This document shows positions 8,127 through 17,194 of a stretch of 39,950 bases of DNA, one piece after another. The DNA lies in NCBI GenBank assembly GCA_016550425.1, contig JABXGS010000240.1, positions 1 to 39,950 on the forward strand. Direction: 5' to 3'. The position numbers and the translations under genes were made by a program. Below the pieces are notes generated by a model, which had not been told where the DNA came from, searched no databases, and worked only from the letters and a program-made list of their open reading frames with translations. Origin of the DNA: an archaeon (GTDB taxonomy: Archaea; Asgardarchaeota; Hermodarchaeia; Hermodarchaeales; Hermodarchaeaceae). The stretch's first letter is position 1. Each line of letters starts with the position of its first letter.

Positions 8127-9062
8127 TTACTTGTCTAGCTTTGCGCCACATTTTCCGCAGTGAGTAAACTCGCTAGGTAAGTATGTTGTGTTGCAGCTTG
8201 GACAGGTCTTCTCCCATGGTCCCCATTTGAATTCAGGTGATTTCCCATCTGCGGCTTCCTGTCGTAATTTCATGTATGCTGGAGGTCGTTTCTCGACGAA
8301 AGCCCACATTCCTTCATGGGGTTCTTGGGAACTGAAGTGGACGCTGAGCCAGTCTCGTACACTTGGCCATGTGAGTGACCAGACTAAGTCTTTCCAGAAG
8401 TTCACTTGCGCTTTGGTAAAGCGTAGACATTCGGGGAATTTTTCAAGGATTTTCTTTGACCATTCTGCAATGGTGTCATCGAGTTTATCATAGGGAACAA
8501 CTTCGTTGACGAGCCCCCAATCTTTAGCTTTTTCAGCACTAATTCGATCACAGGTGAATAGCATTTCCCGGGCCCGTCGGTCGCCGATAATGATTGGCAG
8601 CCACTGAGTAGCGCCTCCGGAAGCTACGCTTCCGACCCTCGTTCCGACTTGAAATATTTCGACATGGTCTGCAGCAATTGCTAGGTCGCATGCCATTTGG
8701 ATTTCATTTCCACCACCAGCAACGATACCGTTTAACCGAGCTATCACTGGTTTTCCACAATGTCGTAACAGATGTAAGGCACGTTCGAAAATTTCACACC
8801 ATTTCCAAAAGTCACGAGGTTTCTTAGTGTACTTGGTTGCATATTCTTTAACGTCCCCTCCGGTGCAGAAAGCTTTCTTGCCTGCACCAGTAACGACAAT
8901 TACACCAACTTCGTCATCCCATGAGGCTGTATGAAGGGCATCACACATTTCGTTGAGTGTCAGAAGTGTATACGCATTGTATTTGTCCGCACGGTTGATT
9001 GTGATAGTAGCGACCCAATCTTTCTTCTCATAAAGAATTTCTTTGTATTTGGGTTTAGCCAT
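8127..9062 (-). CDS. oah: 6-oxocyclohex-1-ene-1-carbonyl-CoA hydrolase-like ring-opening enzyme with C-terminal zinc ribbon
   Basis: A crotonase-fold protein of 311 residues, started at ATG 9062 behind GGTGG. Residues 66-126 (AFCTGGDVKEYATKY and onward to GGGNEIQMACD) match, from memory, the ring hydrolase Oah/BamA. The segment FQVGTRVGSVASGGATQWLP (138-157) has the G-x-[KR]-x-G-S pattern of the MenB/BadI/Oah group in place of the PE motif of enoyl-CoA hydratases. Oah hydrates and cleaves the ring ketone to 3-hydroxypimelyl-CoA. The usual insertion of about 60 residues after the central domain is missing. A CxxC...CxxC zinc ribbon (about 287-306) is added at the C-terminus. BadI-like 2-ketocyclohexanecarboxyl-CoA hydrolase is the main alternative. 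Confidence 0.75.
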   Translation of the reverse strand: MAKPKYKEILYEKKDWVATITINRADKYNAYTLLTLNEMCDALHTASWDDEVGVIVVTGAGKKAFCTGGDVKEYATKYTKKPRDFWKWCEIFERALHLLRHCGKPVIARLNGIVAGGGNEIQMACDLAIAADHVEIFQVGTRVGSVASGGATQWLPIIIGDRRAREMLFTCDRISAEKAKDWGLVNEVVPYDKLDDTIAEWSKKILEKFPECLRFTKAQVNFWKDLVWSLTWPSVRDWLSVHFSSQEPHEGMWAFVEKRPPAYMKLRQEAADGKSPEFKWGPWEKTCPSCNTTYLPSEFTHCGKCGAKLDK

Positions 9063-9219
9063 CTTAACCACCAAAGTTGGTGAGTAAGTATCAGTTTCTC
9101 TTATTTGAAGTTTCTACTTGATACTACAATTTTCGATGAACATAGAATATTCTATTACAAAAATGGAGGGAAAGGAATGACACTTCGAAGAATCTATCTT
9201 ATCTATTCTTCAAAGTGAA

Positions 9220-9630
9220 TTAGGCAGGAATGAATACGTAGGAATCTAATCCAAATGCCTTCTTTATCTCAATTTTTATTGGTGTACCAATTTTGAGATC
9301 TTCAAATTTTGCATTTTCTACTCGGGCAACAACGAGAATTCCCTCATCGAGTTTCCCGATGGCGATGATGTAAGGTAACATCTCCTTGAATGCAGGAGGT
9401 GAAGCTCCAACATAGGTTTTCGCGTAGATCTCTCCGGTTCCCTTTAGCTCAATCCATTCTGCGATCTTGTCTCCACATTGGGGGCAAGTAGATTTGGGAG
9501 GCCACAAAACCCCGCAATTAGGGCATTTTGTAGTCGTGAATTTATTTTGCGCGAGGTTATCCCAGAAAGGTTTGATTTGAGATCCAGGATAAACAAGACA
9601 ATAGGGAAGGTCCATCGGTTGTTCAGTCAA
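9220..9630 (-). CDS. DUF35 zinc-ribbon/OB-fold acyl-CoA-binding protein, partner of thiolase
   Basis: A 136-residue protein with a rubredoxin-like zinc ribbon (Cys36, Cys39, Cys49, Cys52) followed by an OB-fold ending at residue 136. The TTG at 9630 begins one base after the stop of the upstream thiolase, and GGAGG sits ten bases before it. In-frame ATGs at 9681, 9663 and 9615 are possible alternatives. In archaea, DUF35 proteins form complexes with thiolase (and HMG-CoA synthase) and bind CoA intermediates. The tight coupling to the thiolase fits this. Confidence 0.88.
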   Translation of the reverse strand: MTEQPMDLPYCLVYPGSQIKPFWDNLAQNKFTTTKCPNCGVLWPPKSTCPQCGDKIAEWIELKGTGEIYAKTYVGASPPAFKEMLPYIIAIGKLDEGILVVARVENAKFEDLKIGTPIKIEIKKAFGLDSYVFIPA

Positions 9631-9631
9631 C

Positions 9632-10816
9632 TTAGTTCTGCCTCCGAAGAATATGAACGACATGATGTGTCGCGAACCCACTCAGGTTTTGCGTAATCCC
9701 TGTGGTTGCACCATCGACTTGCCGCGGACCACATTCACCCCGTAACTGCTCTGTTACTTCAGCGATTTGTGCGACACCTGTCGCACCCACAGGATGCCCT
9801 TTCGATTTGAGTCCTCCAGAGGGATTAACAGGAATTCTTCCTCCGATTTCAGTATCACCACTATCAATTAGCTGTGGTCCTTCTCCTTTCTTACATAACC
9901 CAAGATCTTCACATTCAATGAGTTCTGCGATGGTGAAGCAGTCGTGGGTTTCTGCTAGATCCATATCTTTGGGCTTGAGTTTTGCCATGGAATAGGCGTT
10001 TTTTGCTGCATTTACGAGTGCTCTCCATGTTGTTAGGCTTTGCATATTCGAGCAGTTGAAGGAAGGTTCCATGAATTGTCCTGACCCGATGATATCAACA
10101 GGTGTATCATTGTACTTTCGGGCTTCTTTAGCAGAGACGAGGATCACTGCTGCGGATCCATCGGAAATCGGACTGCAGTCATAAAGATTCAGTGGGTGTG
10201 CAATCATGGGTGATTCAAGAACGGTTTCAATTGTGATTTCTTTTCGAAATTGAGCGATTGGATTTTTTGAGCCATTCTTATGATTTTTCACAGCAATCTT
10301 TGCGAGTTGTTCTTGGGTCACACCATACTCATGCATGTATCGCGATGCGATAAGGGCAAATCCTGAGGGAGGAATCATGCCATGAAAACTTTCAAAGGTC
10401 AGGTCCTCTACTAAGCAGAGATTACGCATGGCTTCAGGAGAAGGTACATTACACATTTTTTCAACGCCAGACACAAGGGCTGATTCTGCTTGTCCAGATG
10501 TAATAGCGAAAAAGGCATTACGAATAGCAGCACTTCCACTTGCACAAGCCATTTCAACTCTTGAAGTCACCTTAGGGGACATACCCAGAAATTCAGCAGC
10601 AAGATTTGCTGGATGCGCTTGTTCAGTGAATCGTTCTGATTGAGCATTCGCCACATACAAAGCGTCAATATCTTTTGGCGTTAAATCCTTCGTATCTTCA
10701 AAGGCATGTTCTGCTGATTCAACAATGAGTTCACCTAATGAAACATCATTACGTTTACCCCATTGTGTGAGTCCGACCCCAACAATAGCTACAGGTCTCA
10801 ATCTAATCTCCGCCAT
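9632..10816 (-). CDS. Thiolase (archaeal/SCP-x type acetyl-CoA acyltransferase), copy 1
   Basis: A 394-residue thiolase. The acyl-carrying nucleophile is Cys91 (VEMACASGSAAIRN), and the conserved His lies in GGLKSKGHPVGATG near the C-terminus. As in the archaeal and SCP-x subgroup, the C-terminal second catalytic Cys of classical thiolases is not in the usual place. It cleaves 3-oxoacyl-CoA with CoA, or condenses acyl-CoAs. Here it probably releases acetyl-CoA in the beta-oxidation steps after ring opening, such as 3-oxopimelyl-CoA or acetoacetyl-CoA. Its DUF35 partner follows immediately. A second thiolase/DUF35 pair is divergent from it across 146 bases. Confidence 0.92.
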   Translation of the reverse strand: MAEIRLRPVAIVGVGLTQWGKRNDVSLGELIVESAEHAFEDTKDLTPKDIDALYVANAQSERFTEQAHPANLAAEFLGMSPKVTSRVEMACASGSAAIRNAFFAITSGQAESALVSGVEKMCNVPSPEAMRNLCLVEDLTFESFHGMIPPSGFALIASRYMHEYGVTQEQLAKIAVKNHKNGSKNPIAQFRKEITIETVLESPMIAHPLNLYDCSPISDGSAAVILVSAKEARKYNDTPVDIIGSGQFMEPSFNCSNMQSLTTWRALVNAAKNAYSMAKLKPKDMDLAETHDCFTIAELIECEDLGLCKKGEGPQLIDSGDTEIGGRIPVNPSGGLKSKGHPVGATGVAQIAEVTEQLRGECGPRQVDGATTGITQNLSGFATHHVVHILRRQN

Positions 10817-10962
10817 TCACATTAATTATAGCAACTCATCACCAATGAACCGTGCACTCTTTTAAGTGCATTCAACAGGCTACTTCATTTGAAAGCTTGA
10901 GTGTGAAACACTGAAACACTTTTTACAAGAGACATCTGTATTCGAAGAAAAGGTGGTTAATT

Positions 10963-12123
10963 GTGACAAATCGTGTTGCTATTATTGGCGTAGGTCAAAG
11001 TAGTTTTGGAAAACGTCCGGACTCGTCAATTCGTGATTTGGCGTTTGAAGCATTTCATGAAGCCATTGAGGATACCAAGAATTTGAGTGGTGCCGATATT
11101 GACGCTTCGTTGGTTGCTACTGCAGCTGGTTATGATAAACAGAGGTCACCAGCAGCGGTGATTGCAGAGCACTTAGAATTGACTCCTCAACCGACTTTTT
11201 TAACTGAGGCCGCTTGTGCGTCAAGTACTGTTGCTTTACGGACTGCTTGGTCTTTTATTAAATCTGGTCTTCATGATATTGTCGCTGTGATCGGTTATCA
11301 GAAAATGACAGATATGACATCAGAGGCAATTCAAGAAGTCATGGGTCGTGCTGGTGATGTTATGTTTGAGTCGCCATTTGGGACTAGCATGCCTGCATAC
11401 TATGCCATGTTTGCCCGAGCTCACATGGATGCGTATGGTACAACTGAGGAAGATCTCGCGAAGGTTTCCGTCAAGAATCATTATTACAGCCAATTTAATC
11501 CAAAAGCTATGTTTCAGAAAGAATTTACTTTAGAGAAAGTATTGTCAACCCGTGTAATTGCCAGCCCATTGAAGAGTCTTGACTGTTGTGCAAACGCGGA
11601 TGGTGCGTCTTGCCTGATTGTTGCAAATGAAACCAAAGCGAAAAAGTTTGCAGAACGACCTGTCTGGATCAAAGGGCTGGGTCTTGGTTCGACACCTATG
11701 TCTCTTGCAAGCCGTAAACCTCCATTCACAGGTTTTGAAAGTGCACTAGAAGCAGCACGCCAAGCATACGCTATGGCTAGGGTCAAGCCCAAAGATATCG
11801 ATGTTGCAGAAGTCCACGACTGCTTCACCATCGCAGAACTCATTGCTTATGGAGACCTTGGATTCTGTAAACGTGAACATAGCCCGAAAATGATCCGTGA
11901 TGAAGAAACACATCTTGGTGGACGAATACCTGTTAATGTGGATGGGGGACTTTTATCAAAGGGTCACCCAGTCGGAGCGACAGGCGGTTCACAAATACGA
12001 ACCTTAGTCTATCAACTTCGTGGTGAATCTGGAAAAGTGCAGGTTGATGGTGCAAAAATCGCGCTAGGCCATAATGTTGGTGGTATTGGAATGTACACGA
12101 GTGTGACTATTCTTGAGGCGTAG
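10963..12123 (+). CDS. Thiolase (archaeal/SCP-x type), copy 2
   Basis: A 386-residue thiolase. The GTG start at 10963 follows a GGTGG site. The nucleophile is Cys85 (TEAACASSTVALR), the His motif is GGLLSKGHPVGATGG, and the C-terminus has GHNVGGIGMYTSV. It is clearly paralogous to the divergent copy at 9632-10816 but diverged throughout, so the two probably differ in acyl-chain preference. A DUF35 gene follows it. One copy may act on C7 dicarboxylyl-CoA and the other on acetoacetyl-CoA, but the sequence does not decide this. Confidence 0.92.
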   Translation: MTNRVAIIGVGQSSFGKRPDSSIRDLAFEAFHEAIEDTKNLSGADIDASLVATAAGYDKQRSPAAVIAEHLELTPQPTFLTEAACASSTVALRTAWSFIKSGLHDIVAVIGYQKMTDMTSEAIQEVMGRAGDVMFESPFGTSMPAYYAMFARAHMDAYGTTEEDLAKVSVKNHYYSQFNPKAMFQKEFTLEKVLSTRVIASPLKSLDCCANADGASCLIVANETKAKKFAERPVWIKGLGLGSTPMSLASRKPPFTGFESALEAARQAYAMARVKPKDIDVAEVHDCFTIAELIAYGDLGFCKREHSPKMIRDEETHLGGRIPVNVDGGLLSKGHPVGATGGSQIRTLVYQLRGESGKVQVDGAKIALGHNVGGIGMYTSVTILEA

Positions 12124-12146
12124 TTTAGAGGTTTGAGGTGAGAATA

Positions 12147-12560
12147 ATGGGATTTGAACAGTTTGGTTTAATCAGTTATGTTTCACAGGCAAAAATCGGT
12201 GAATTCACAGAATTCCTAAAAAATAATCAATTAATGGGAACGCAATGTAAAAAATGTGGAAAAATCTATTTCCCGCCCCGTGGTGACTGCATATCATGCG
12301 TGGGAGACGAAGTTGAATGGGTTGAAATTAAAGGTGATGGCAAACTTGTTACTTACACTGAGGTCAATTTTGCACCCACAGGATTCCAAGAAGATGTTCC
12401 TTATATTCTAGCACTTGGGTTGTTAAACAGTGGTCAACAGGTGTTTGCACGATTTTCTAAGGATGTATCATTAGAACAGTTACAAATTGGAATGGCTGTA
12501 CAACTAGTGCCTAGAAAACTCGATGAGAACCGAGTGACGTACGAGTTCCAAGTACCCTAA
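12147..12560 (+). CDS. DUF35 zinc-ribbon/OB-fold protein, partner of thiolase copy 2
   Basis: A 137-residue protein with zinc-ribbon cysteines 34, 37, 48 and 51 (QCKKCGKIYFPPRGDCISC) and a C-terminal OB-fold. The ATG at 12147 has an ideal GAGGTGA five bases before it; a GTG nine bases upstream lies inside that site. It is a paralog of the DUF35 gene at 9220, and each copy follows its own thiolase, so both pairs probably form separate thiolase/DUF35 complexes. Confidence 0.9.
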   Translation: MGFEQFGLISYVSQAKIGEFTEFLKNNQLMGTQCKKCGKIYFPPRGDCISCVGDEVEWVEIKGDGKLVTYTEVNFAPTGFQEDVPYILALGLLNSGQQVFARFSKDVSLEQLQIGMAVQLVPRKLDENRVTYEFQVP

Positions 12561-12566
12561 AGGCGT

Positions 12567-13616
12567 TTATCGGAATTCTGGTATAACCTCAGTGGCAAAG
12601 AGCTTCAGGGTGTCTTTTAGCATCTTTGGAGGAACAAAGAAGTTGACAACCATATGCCGGACACCAGCTTTCTGATACTCTTTGATACCTTTTATGACAT
12701 CATCGGGGGTACCAAAGAACACTGGGGCCTTGTCAAGAACATCGTCTGGAATCTCTTTTGCCATCGCGAGTAATTTTTCGGTAACCTCTGAGTTCATTAC
12801 TAGATGCCAAGTCATATCAAACTCGTCTGTAACATCGTCATACCCTAATCGACGAAGAATACGGGGACGTGTTAAGAAATAGATTTTAGCTCCAAGTCCC
12901 ACATTTTTTCGAGCTGTTTCATATTCTTCTGCTACAACAGTGAAGACAAATGCCGCTGGCTCAATAGCATTAGGGTCTCGCCCCGACTGTTTTGCATGAT
13001 CTCGTACGATTTTCAATTTTTTCGCATATTCGTCAGGAAACATGCTTGCGGGAACCCAACCATCACCTAATTCTCCTGCCATCTTCATGGTTTTAGGTGA
13101 ATTAGCTGCTATCCAAACTGGTGGGTTCGGTTCTTGAATTGGTCGTGGTTGGAGAAACGCGTTATCTAATTTGTAGTATTTACCATCAAAATTAGAAAGC
13201 TCTTGAGTCCATAACAGTCTCATGACCTTTACCGCTTCTTCTGTTCGTCCAAGAGGTTTCTTAAGGTCTATCCCAAAAGGAAAGAGATTCATTGCCTCGC
13301 CAAGTCCGACGCCAACAATTGCTCGTCCATTCGAGATATGATCACAGGTAGTAACCATTTGTGCCAACGCTGAAGGGTGGTGACGATAAGTATCACCCAC
13401 ACAGGTGCCTAATTTCACTTTCTTTGTTTGAGTGGCAACGGCAGAGAGTGCTGACCAGGCTTCTAAGGCATCCCAGCGACGAATACCAAACCCAACTGTG
13501 TGATCAGGCATCCAAAATGAGTCGAAACCCATTTTTTCAATATATGTTGCTGTGTCAAGAATCCGGTCCCATGCCGAGGGGGTGCTGACAACTCCAAATT
13601 TTAATGTGTCTGTCAA
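12567..13616 (-). CDS. Luciferase-like (LLM) oxidoreductase, probably F420-dependent
   Basis: A 349-residue TIM-barrel protein of the bacterial luciferase-like family. Visible blocks are GFDSFWMPDHTVGFG near residue 30, the KKVKLGTCVGD strand near 65-75, GRAIVGVGLGEAMNLFPFG near 98, and PPVWIAANSPKTMKMAGELG near 165. It resembles archaeal methylene-H4MPT reductase (Mer) and F420-dependent alcohol or sugar dehydrogenases. It would move hydride between F420 and a substrate that the sequence does not identify. The TTG start follows AGGAGAC by eight bases. It lies 12 bases downstream of a crotonase gene on the same strand and is likely co-transcribed with it. A true Mer is possible, but nothing else for the methyl branch is nearby. 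Confidence 0.82.
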   Translation of the reverse strand: MTDTLKFGVVSTPSAWDRILDTATYIEKMGFDSFWMPDHTVGFGIRRWDALEAWSALSAVATQTKKVKLGTCVGDTYRHHPSALAQMVTTCDHISNGRAIVGVGLGEAMNLFPFGIDLKKPLGRTEEAVKVMRLLWTQELSNFDGKYYKLDNAFLQPRPIQEPNPPVWIAANSPKTMKMAGELGDGWVPASMFPDEYAKKLKIVRDHAKQSGRDPNAIEPAAFVFTVVAEEYETARKNVGLGAKIYFLTRPRILRRLGYDDVTDEFDMTWHLVMNSEVTEKLLAMAKEIPDDVLDKAPVFFGTPDDVIKGIKEYQKAGVRHMVVNFFVPPKMLKDTLKLFATEVIPEFR

Positions 13617-13628
13617 TTTATCTGTCTC

Positions 13629-14402
13629 CTATTTATCTACCACTTTCGGCTCGCGTTTTTCGAAGAAGGCTTTGATGCCCTCTTTAGCATCTTCGGTTTC
13701 GAAGGCTTGCCCGAAGTATTGCGCTTCGAGTTTAAGTCCTTCTCCAATGGGGCGGGAGATTGCTTCCTTGAGTGCACGCTTAGCTAGTTTTACTGCATTA
13801 AGGCCATGTCGAGCGATGCGTTGTGCTAATTCTTTAGCAGTTGGGAGAAGTTGATTTGGTGGAACCAATTTATAGACGAATTGTCCCATTTCAGAGGCAG
13901 GGACAATATCTCCGGTGAGGATGAGTTCTCGGGCGCGTTGAGGGTCCATCCAGCGTTGGAGGCGTTGGGTGCCTCCCCAGCCAGGAATGACTCCTAATTT
14001 AATTTCAGGCTGCCCGAATCGGGCATTTTCGGAGGCGATGACGAAATCACAAGCCATGGTGATTTCCATGCCACCACCAAGACAGAATCCGTTTACTGCT
14101 ACAATGATTGGCTTGTTATGTTTTTCCAAAAATAGGGTGAATTGTTGGCCTAATCGAGTAAATTTCTTTATGACTTCAGCATTTTGTTCTTTGAATTGTT
14201 TGATATCAGCGCCACCAACGAAGAACTTGTCACCTGCTCCGGTGAGGATTATTGCTTTAGTATCATCCTGATCTAATTCGGTTAGCAGTTTACGTAAAAG
14301 TGTGATGATCTCAGGATTCAGAGCATTTGCAGGTGGATTATTGATGGTCACTAACGCAATCTGATTCTTCTTCTCAAGTTCTACCAATGGCATCCTTTTC
14401 AT
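13629..14402 (-). CDS. Enoyl-CoA hydratase (crotonase)
   Basis: A 257-residue crotonase. Both catalytic glutamates are visible, in GGGMEITMACDFVIA and in FGQPEIKLGVIPGWGGTQRL. The oxyanion-hole segment is DKFFVGGADIKQF. It is therefore a normal hydratase, unlike the Oah-like and Dch-like relatives in this window. It probably hydrates crotonyl-CoA or a similar 2-enoyl-CoA during beta-oxidation of the opened ring. ATG 14402 is used; ATG 14393 is equally possible. Confidence 0.9.
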   Translation of the reverse strand: MKRMPLVELEKKNQIALVTINNPPANALNPEIITLLRKLLTELDQDDTKAIILTGAGDKFFVGGADIKQFKEQNAEVIKKFTRLGQQFTLFLEKHNKPIIVAVNGFCLGGGMEITMACDFVIASENARFGQPEIKLGVIPGWGGTQRLQRWMDPQRARELILTGDIVPASEMGQFVYKLVPPNQLLPTAKELAQRIARHGLNAVKLAKRALKEAISRPIGEGLKLEAQYFGQAFETEDAKEGIKAFFEKREPKVVDK

Positions 14403-14525
14403 GGTCCTATTAGCTTCTAGAGAGTCATCTCATAAGACTTTGATGTCCCTTATACAGTTTGTTGTAATTAGGATTTTAGTTAGACCCAACGGAAGAGCCG
14501 CCCAGTATCAAATTTGTACAAATTG

Positions 14526-15140
14526 TTACGCCTTTTTCTTAATAGCATCAACGCCAAGCTTGAAAGCCTTCAAATTAACCTCTTTCAGTCGTCGAAGCTT
14601 CGCGATTTCTTTCTCGAGTGGAGACGCATTAACAGGTGCAAGGTTAGCTCCTGCAAATGCCCCGACCATCACAGTATTCATTACTAATGGATCTCCAGCC
14701 TTTCGAGCTAAATCTACTGCATCGAGGGTAAATAGTTGTGAACAAAGCTGATTGAGCCGCTTTTTAACTTCATTAATAGGGGGATACTCAAGTTGACCTG
14801 TCAGTACTTCAACGGGATATACAGGGTGCATATTCACGATAGCGGTGCTTGATGGATTAAGGTAGCGGGCACCAACGCGTAGTGCTTCGATGGGTTCAAA
14901 GCCAAGGAGCAGGTGAGCAGAATGATGTGGAATAAGGGGTCCAATATCCTCTTTACTTATCCGAATATGAGACATCACTGACCCACCTCGCTGAGCCGCT
15001 CCATAGGTCTCGCCAATTGTGGCAAAATATCCTTTAGTAATTGCAGCATCTGCAATAAGACGGGATGAGAGAACGTTTCCTTGACCTCCCACACCTGCAA
15101 TCACAATGTTGAACGGATCATCAAAATTCAAACCATTCAC
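14526..15140 (-). CDS. iorB: Indolepyruvate:ferredoxin oxidoreductase, beta subunit
   Basis: A 204-residue gamma-domain-type subunit of 2-oxoacid:ferredoxin oxidoreductases, with the N-terminal motif IVIAGVGGQGNVLSSRLIADA and the GETYGAAQRGGSVMSHIRI block. Its GTG start overlaps the TGA of iorA (GTGA), so the two are coupled. Together they form the two-subunit IOR, which oxidatively decarboxylates arylpyruvates to arylacetyl-CoA and reduces ferredoxin. Confidence 0.92.
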   Translation of the reverse strand: MNGLNFDDPFNIVIAGVGGQGNVLSSRLIADAAITKGYFATIGETYGAAQRGGSVMSHIRISKEDIGPLIPHHSAHLLLGFEPIEALRVGARYLNPSSTAIVNMHPVYPVEVLTGQLEYPPINEVKKRLNQLCSQLFTLDAVDLARKAGDPLVMNTVMVGAFAGANLAPVNASPLEKEIAKLRRLKEVNLKAFKLGVDAIKKKA

Positions 15141-17044
15141 TCCCTATATTCATGGATGGCATTGTGTGGACATATGTCGACACACACACCACACCCATTA
15201 CAGAGGGTAATCTCGATTTGGGCTTTGTTAGAGTCGTTGTCCCAGACGCAAGCAGGACAATTAAATTCCACTGAACAGGTCTTACATTTTTCTCCTAAGC
15301 ACTTATCTGTATCAACTACAAACTGCGGCGTAGGGTCTTGTTTTTGTCGCCTTCGTCGATTGGTAATTAATGCACACTCTCTCCGAAAAACAAGAGCTTG
15401 ACTTTCTGTTGATATTAATGCATTGTAAACCGTATCAATTGATTCCTTGATGTTGAAGGGATCAACTATGGAAATCGATTGAAACCCAATGCCCTGAAGC
15501 ACTTCCTCTATAGGAACCGTTGAAGTCATATCACCTGTTGCGGTCAAGCCTGTACCAGGATGTGGTTGAAATCCCGTCATTGCCGTAGCATTATTATCTA
15601 ACACACATACGATGGCCTTTGATTGATTATAGATGATGTTGACTAACGCAGGGAGACAGGCGTGGTAGAAAGTTGAATCACCTATCACTGTAATGACCGG
15701 GTCCTTTAATCCAAATTGTTCTAACTTACCAAGACCGCTAGCAATTCCTACACCGGCACCCATTGAATGCTGATTACGCATTATGTTATGGTAAAACACG
15801 CCTAATGAATAGCACCCGATATCTCCTGTGACAATACCTTTTCCTTTGTTGCGTTTGATAGCTCTGTAAATACTATAGTAGGCAGGTCGATGTGGACAGC
15901 CAGGGCAGAAGGTGAGTATCCGTCTCGGAAGGATACTAGCCGCATCTGTTGCGATGTTGATGTACTCTTCCTGAACAGGAGTATACTTGAGTTTCTTAAT
16001 GGCGGCTATTGATTTGATTGCTAGATTGATATCAACTTCACCATAACTTGGAATATGACCAGAAAACTTACCGAAAAAGTTAGGAATGCGCTTCGAAGGC
16101 AGTTCTGAGGCGAGACCGGTTATTTGTAGTTCTAAATATGGATTAACTTCTTCGAAAAAGAGCACATTAGTGGATGTTTTTAATTTTTCAAGAATCATTC
16201 TTCTCGGTAATGGAGAAATTGTGGCAATTCGAAGAATGCCAACGTCCTGTAATTGAAGAATTTCTACAGCTTCTCGCACGTATTTCCAAGCAACACCGGA
16301 GGTAATTATCAATAAGGAGGGTTTACTTGGTCCATCATACTGATTCCAGGTTGACTGCTCGAATTCGTCACGAATTTTTTCTAATTGTGTATGTAGCTCT
16401 TTATGTCGTAAATGGGGGCGAGGGAGATTATGTAATGGAAGATTATAATCAAATTTGGCAATTCTTGGAGTCCGATTGATTTTTCCTAGTTTGAAAGGAG
16501 CACGACTATGGGCTAGTCTTGTTGTTTCTCGAACCATGACAATGACGCCTTGTTTTTCGGATAATTCAAAGGCGTAAGGAATGATATCTTTGGCTTCTTG
16601 ATGCGTGGAGGGTTCGAGTACAACGATATCTGAATAGAAACCTAGAGGTCGCGCATCTCCCTCAGTTGTGGAGCTGTGAGCAAAGGGATCATCAGCTACT
16701 ACCAGAATCAGTCCACCCGGTCCATGACCAGTATAGGCGATATTAACAAGTGAGTCGAGGATAACAAAAAGCCCATTGACTTTCATAGATGCCATGGCAC
16801 GGAGACCAGTCCAAGCTGCTGCGGTTGCGGCTTCAAAAGCGACTTTCTCATTGACACTCCATTCTACATAGATACCAGATTCTTTGGAAATCGTGGCTAA
16901 ATTTCCTAGTATCTCTGAAGAGGGTGTACCAGGATACGCTGTGGCAAATTGGACACCTGCTTCGAGAGCTCCGCGAGCAATAGCGTCATTGCCTAATCCA
17001 ATAACCGTTTCACCAGGTTTACCGGTCATGGGAGAATTACTCAT
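15137..17044 (-). CDS. iorA: Indolepyruvate:ferredoxin oxidoreductase, alpha subunit
   Basis: A 635-residue catalytic subunit. The pyrimidine domain is N-terminal (FATAYPGTPSSEILGNL near residue 35). The TPP/Mg2+ site is GDSTFYHACLPALVNIIYNQ with DNNATAMTG (about residues 460-495). The last 60 residues carry two [4Fe-4S] motifs: a CLGEKCKTCSVEFNCPAC cluster and CNGCGVCVDICPHNAI. IOR decarboxylates indolepyruvate, phenylpyruvate and hydroxyphenylpyruvate. In this locus it could feed phenylalanine-derived carbon toward aromatics and supply low-potential ferredoxin for ring reduction. That link is inference from neighbourhood. A GGTG precedes the ATG at long spacing. Confidence 0.94.
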   Translation of the reverse strand: MSNSPMTGKPGETVIGLGNDAIARGALEAGVQFATAYPGTPSSEILGNLATISKESGIYVEWSVNEKVAFEAATAAAWTGLRAMASMKVNGLFVILDSLVNIAYTGHGPGGLILVVADDPFAHSSTTEGDARPLGFYSDIVVLEPSTHQEAKDIIPYAFELSEKQGVIVMVRETTRLAHSRAPFKLGKINRTPRIAKFDYNLPLHNLPRPHLRHKELHTQLEKIRDEFEQSTWNQYDGPSKPSLLIITSGVAWKYVREAVEILQLQDVGILRIATISPLPRRMILEKLKTSTNVLFFEEVNPYLELQITGLASELPSKRIPNFFGKFSGHIPSYGEVDINLAIKSIAAIKKLKYTPVQEEYINIATDAASILPRRILTFCPGCPHRPAYYSIYRAIKRNKGKGIVTGDIGCYSLGVFYHNIMRNQHSMGAGVGIASGLGKLEQFGLKDPVITVIGDSTFYHACLPALVNIIYNQSKAIVCVLDNNATAMTGFQPHPGTGLTATGDMTSTVPIEEVLQGIGFQSISIVDPFNIKESIDTVYNALISTESQALVFRRECALITNRRRRQKQDPTPQFVVDTDKCLGEKCKTCSVEFNCPACVWDNDSNKAQIEITLCNGCGVCVDICPHNAIHEYRE

Positions 17045-17194
17045 TGCTAATTACACCATCATAATGGGCAAAAGTATAATGGAAGTGACTATGAGAGAGT
17101 TTACCAAAATAAAACCTTTTAGCCACAACCACTATTCTAAGTAGAACTCATATCAACAGTTATATCACTTCGAATTTAAGATGGATGATGATAG

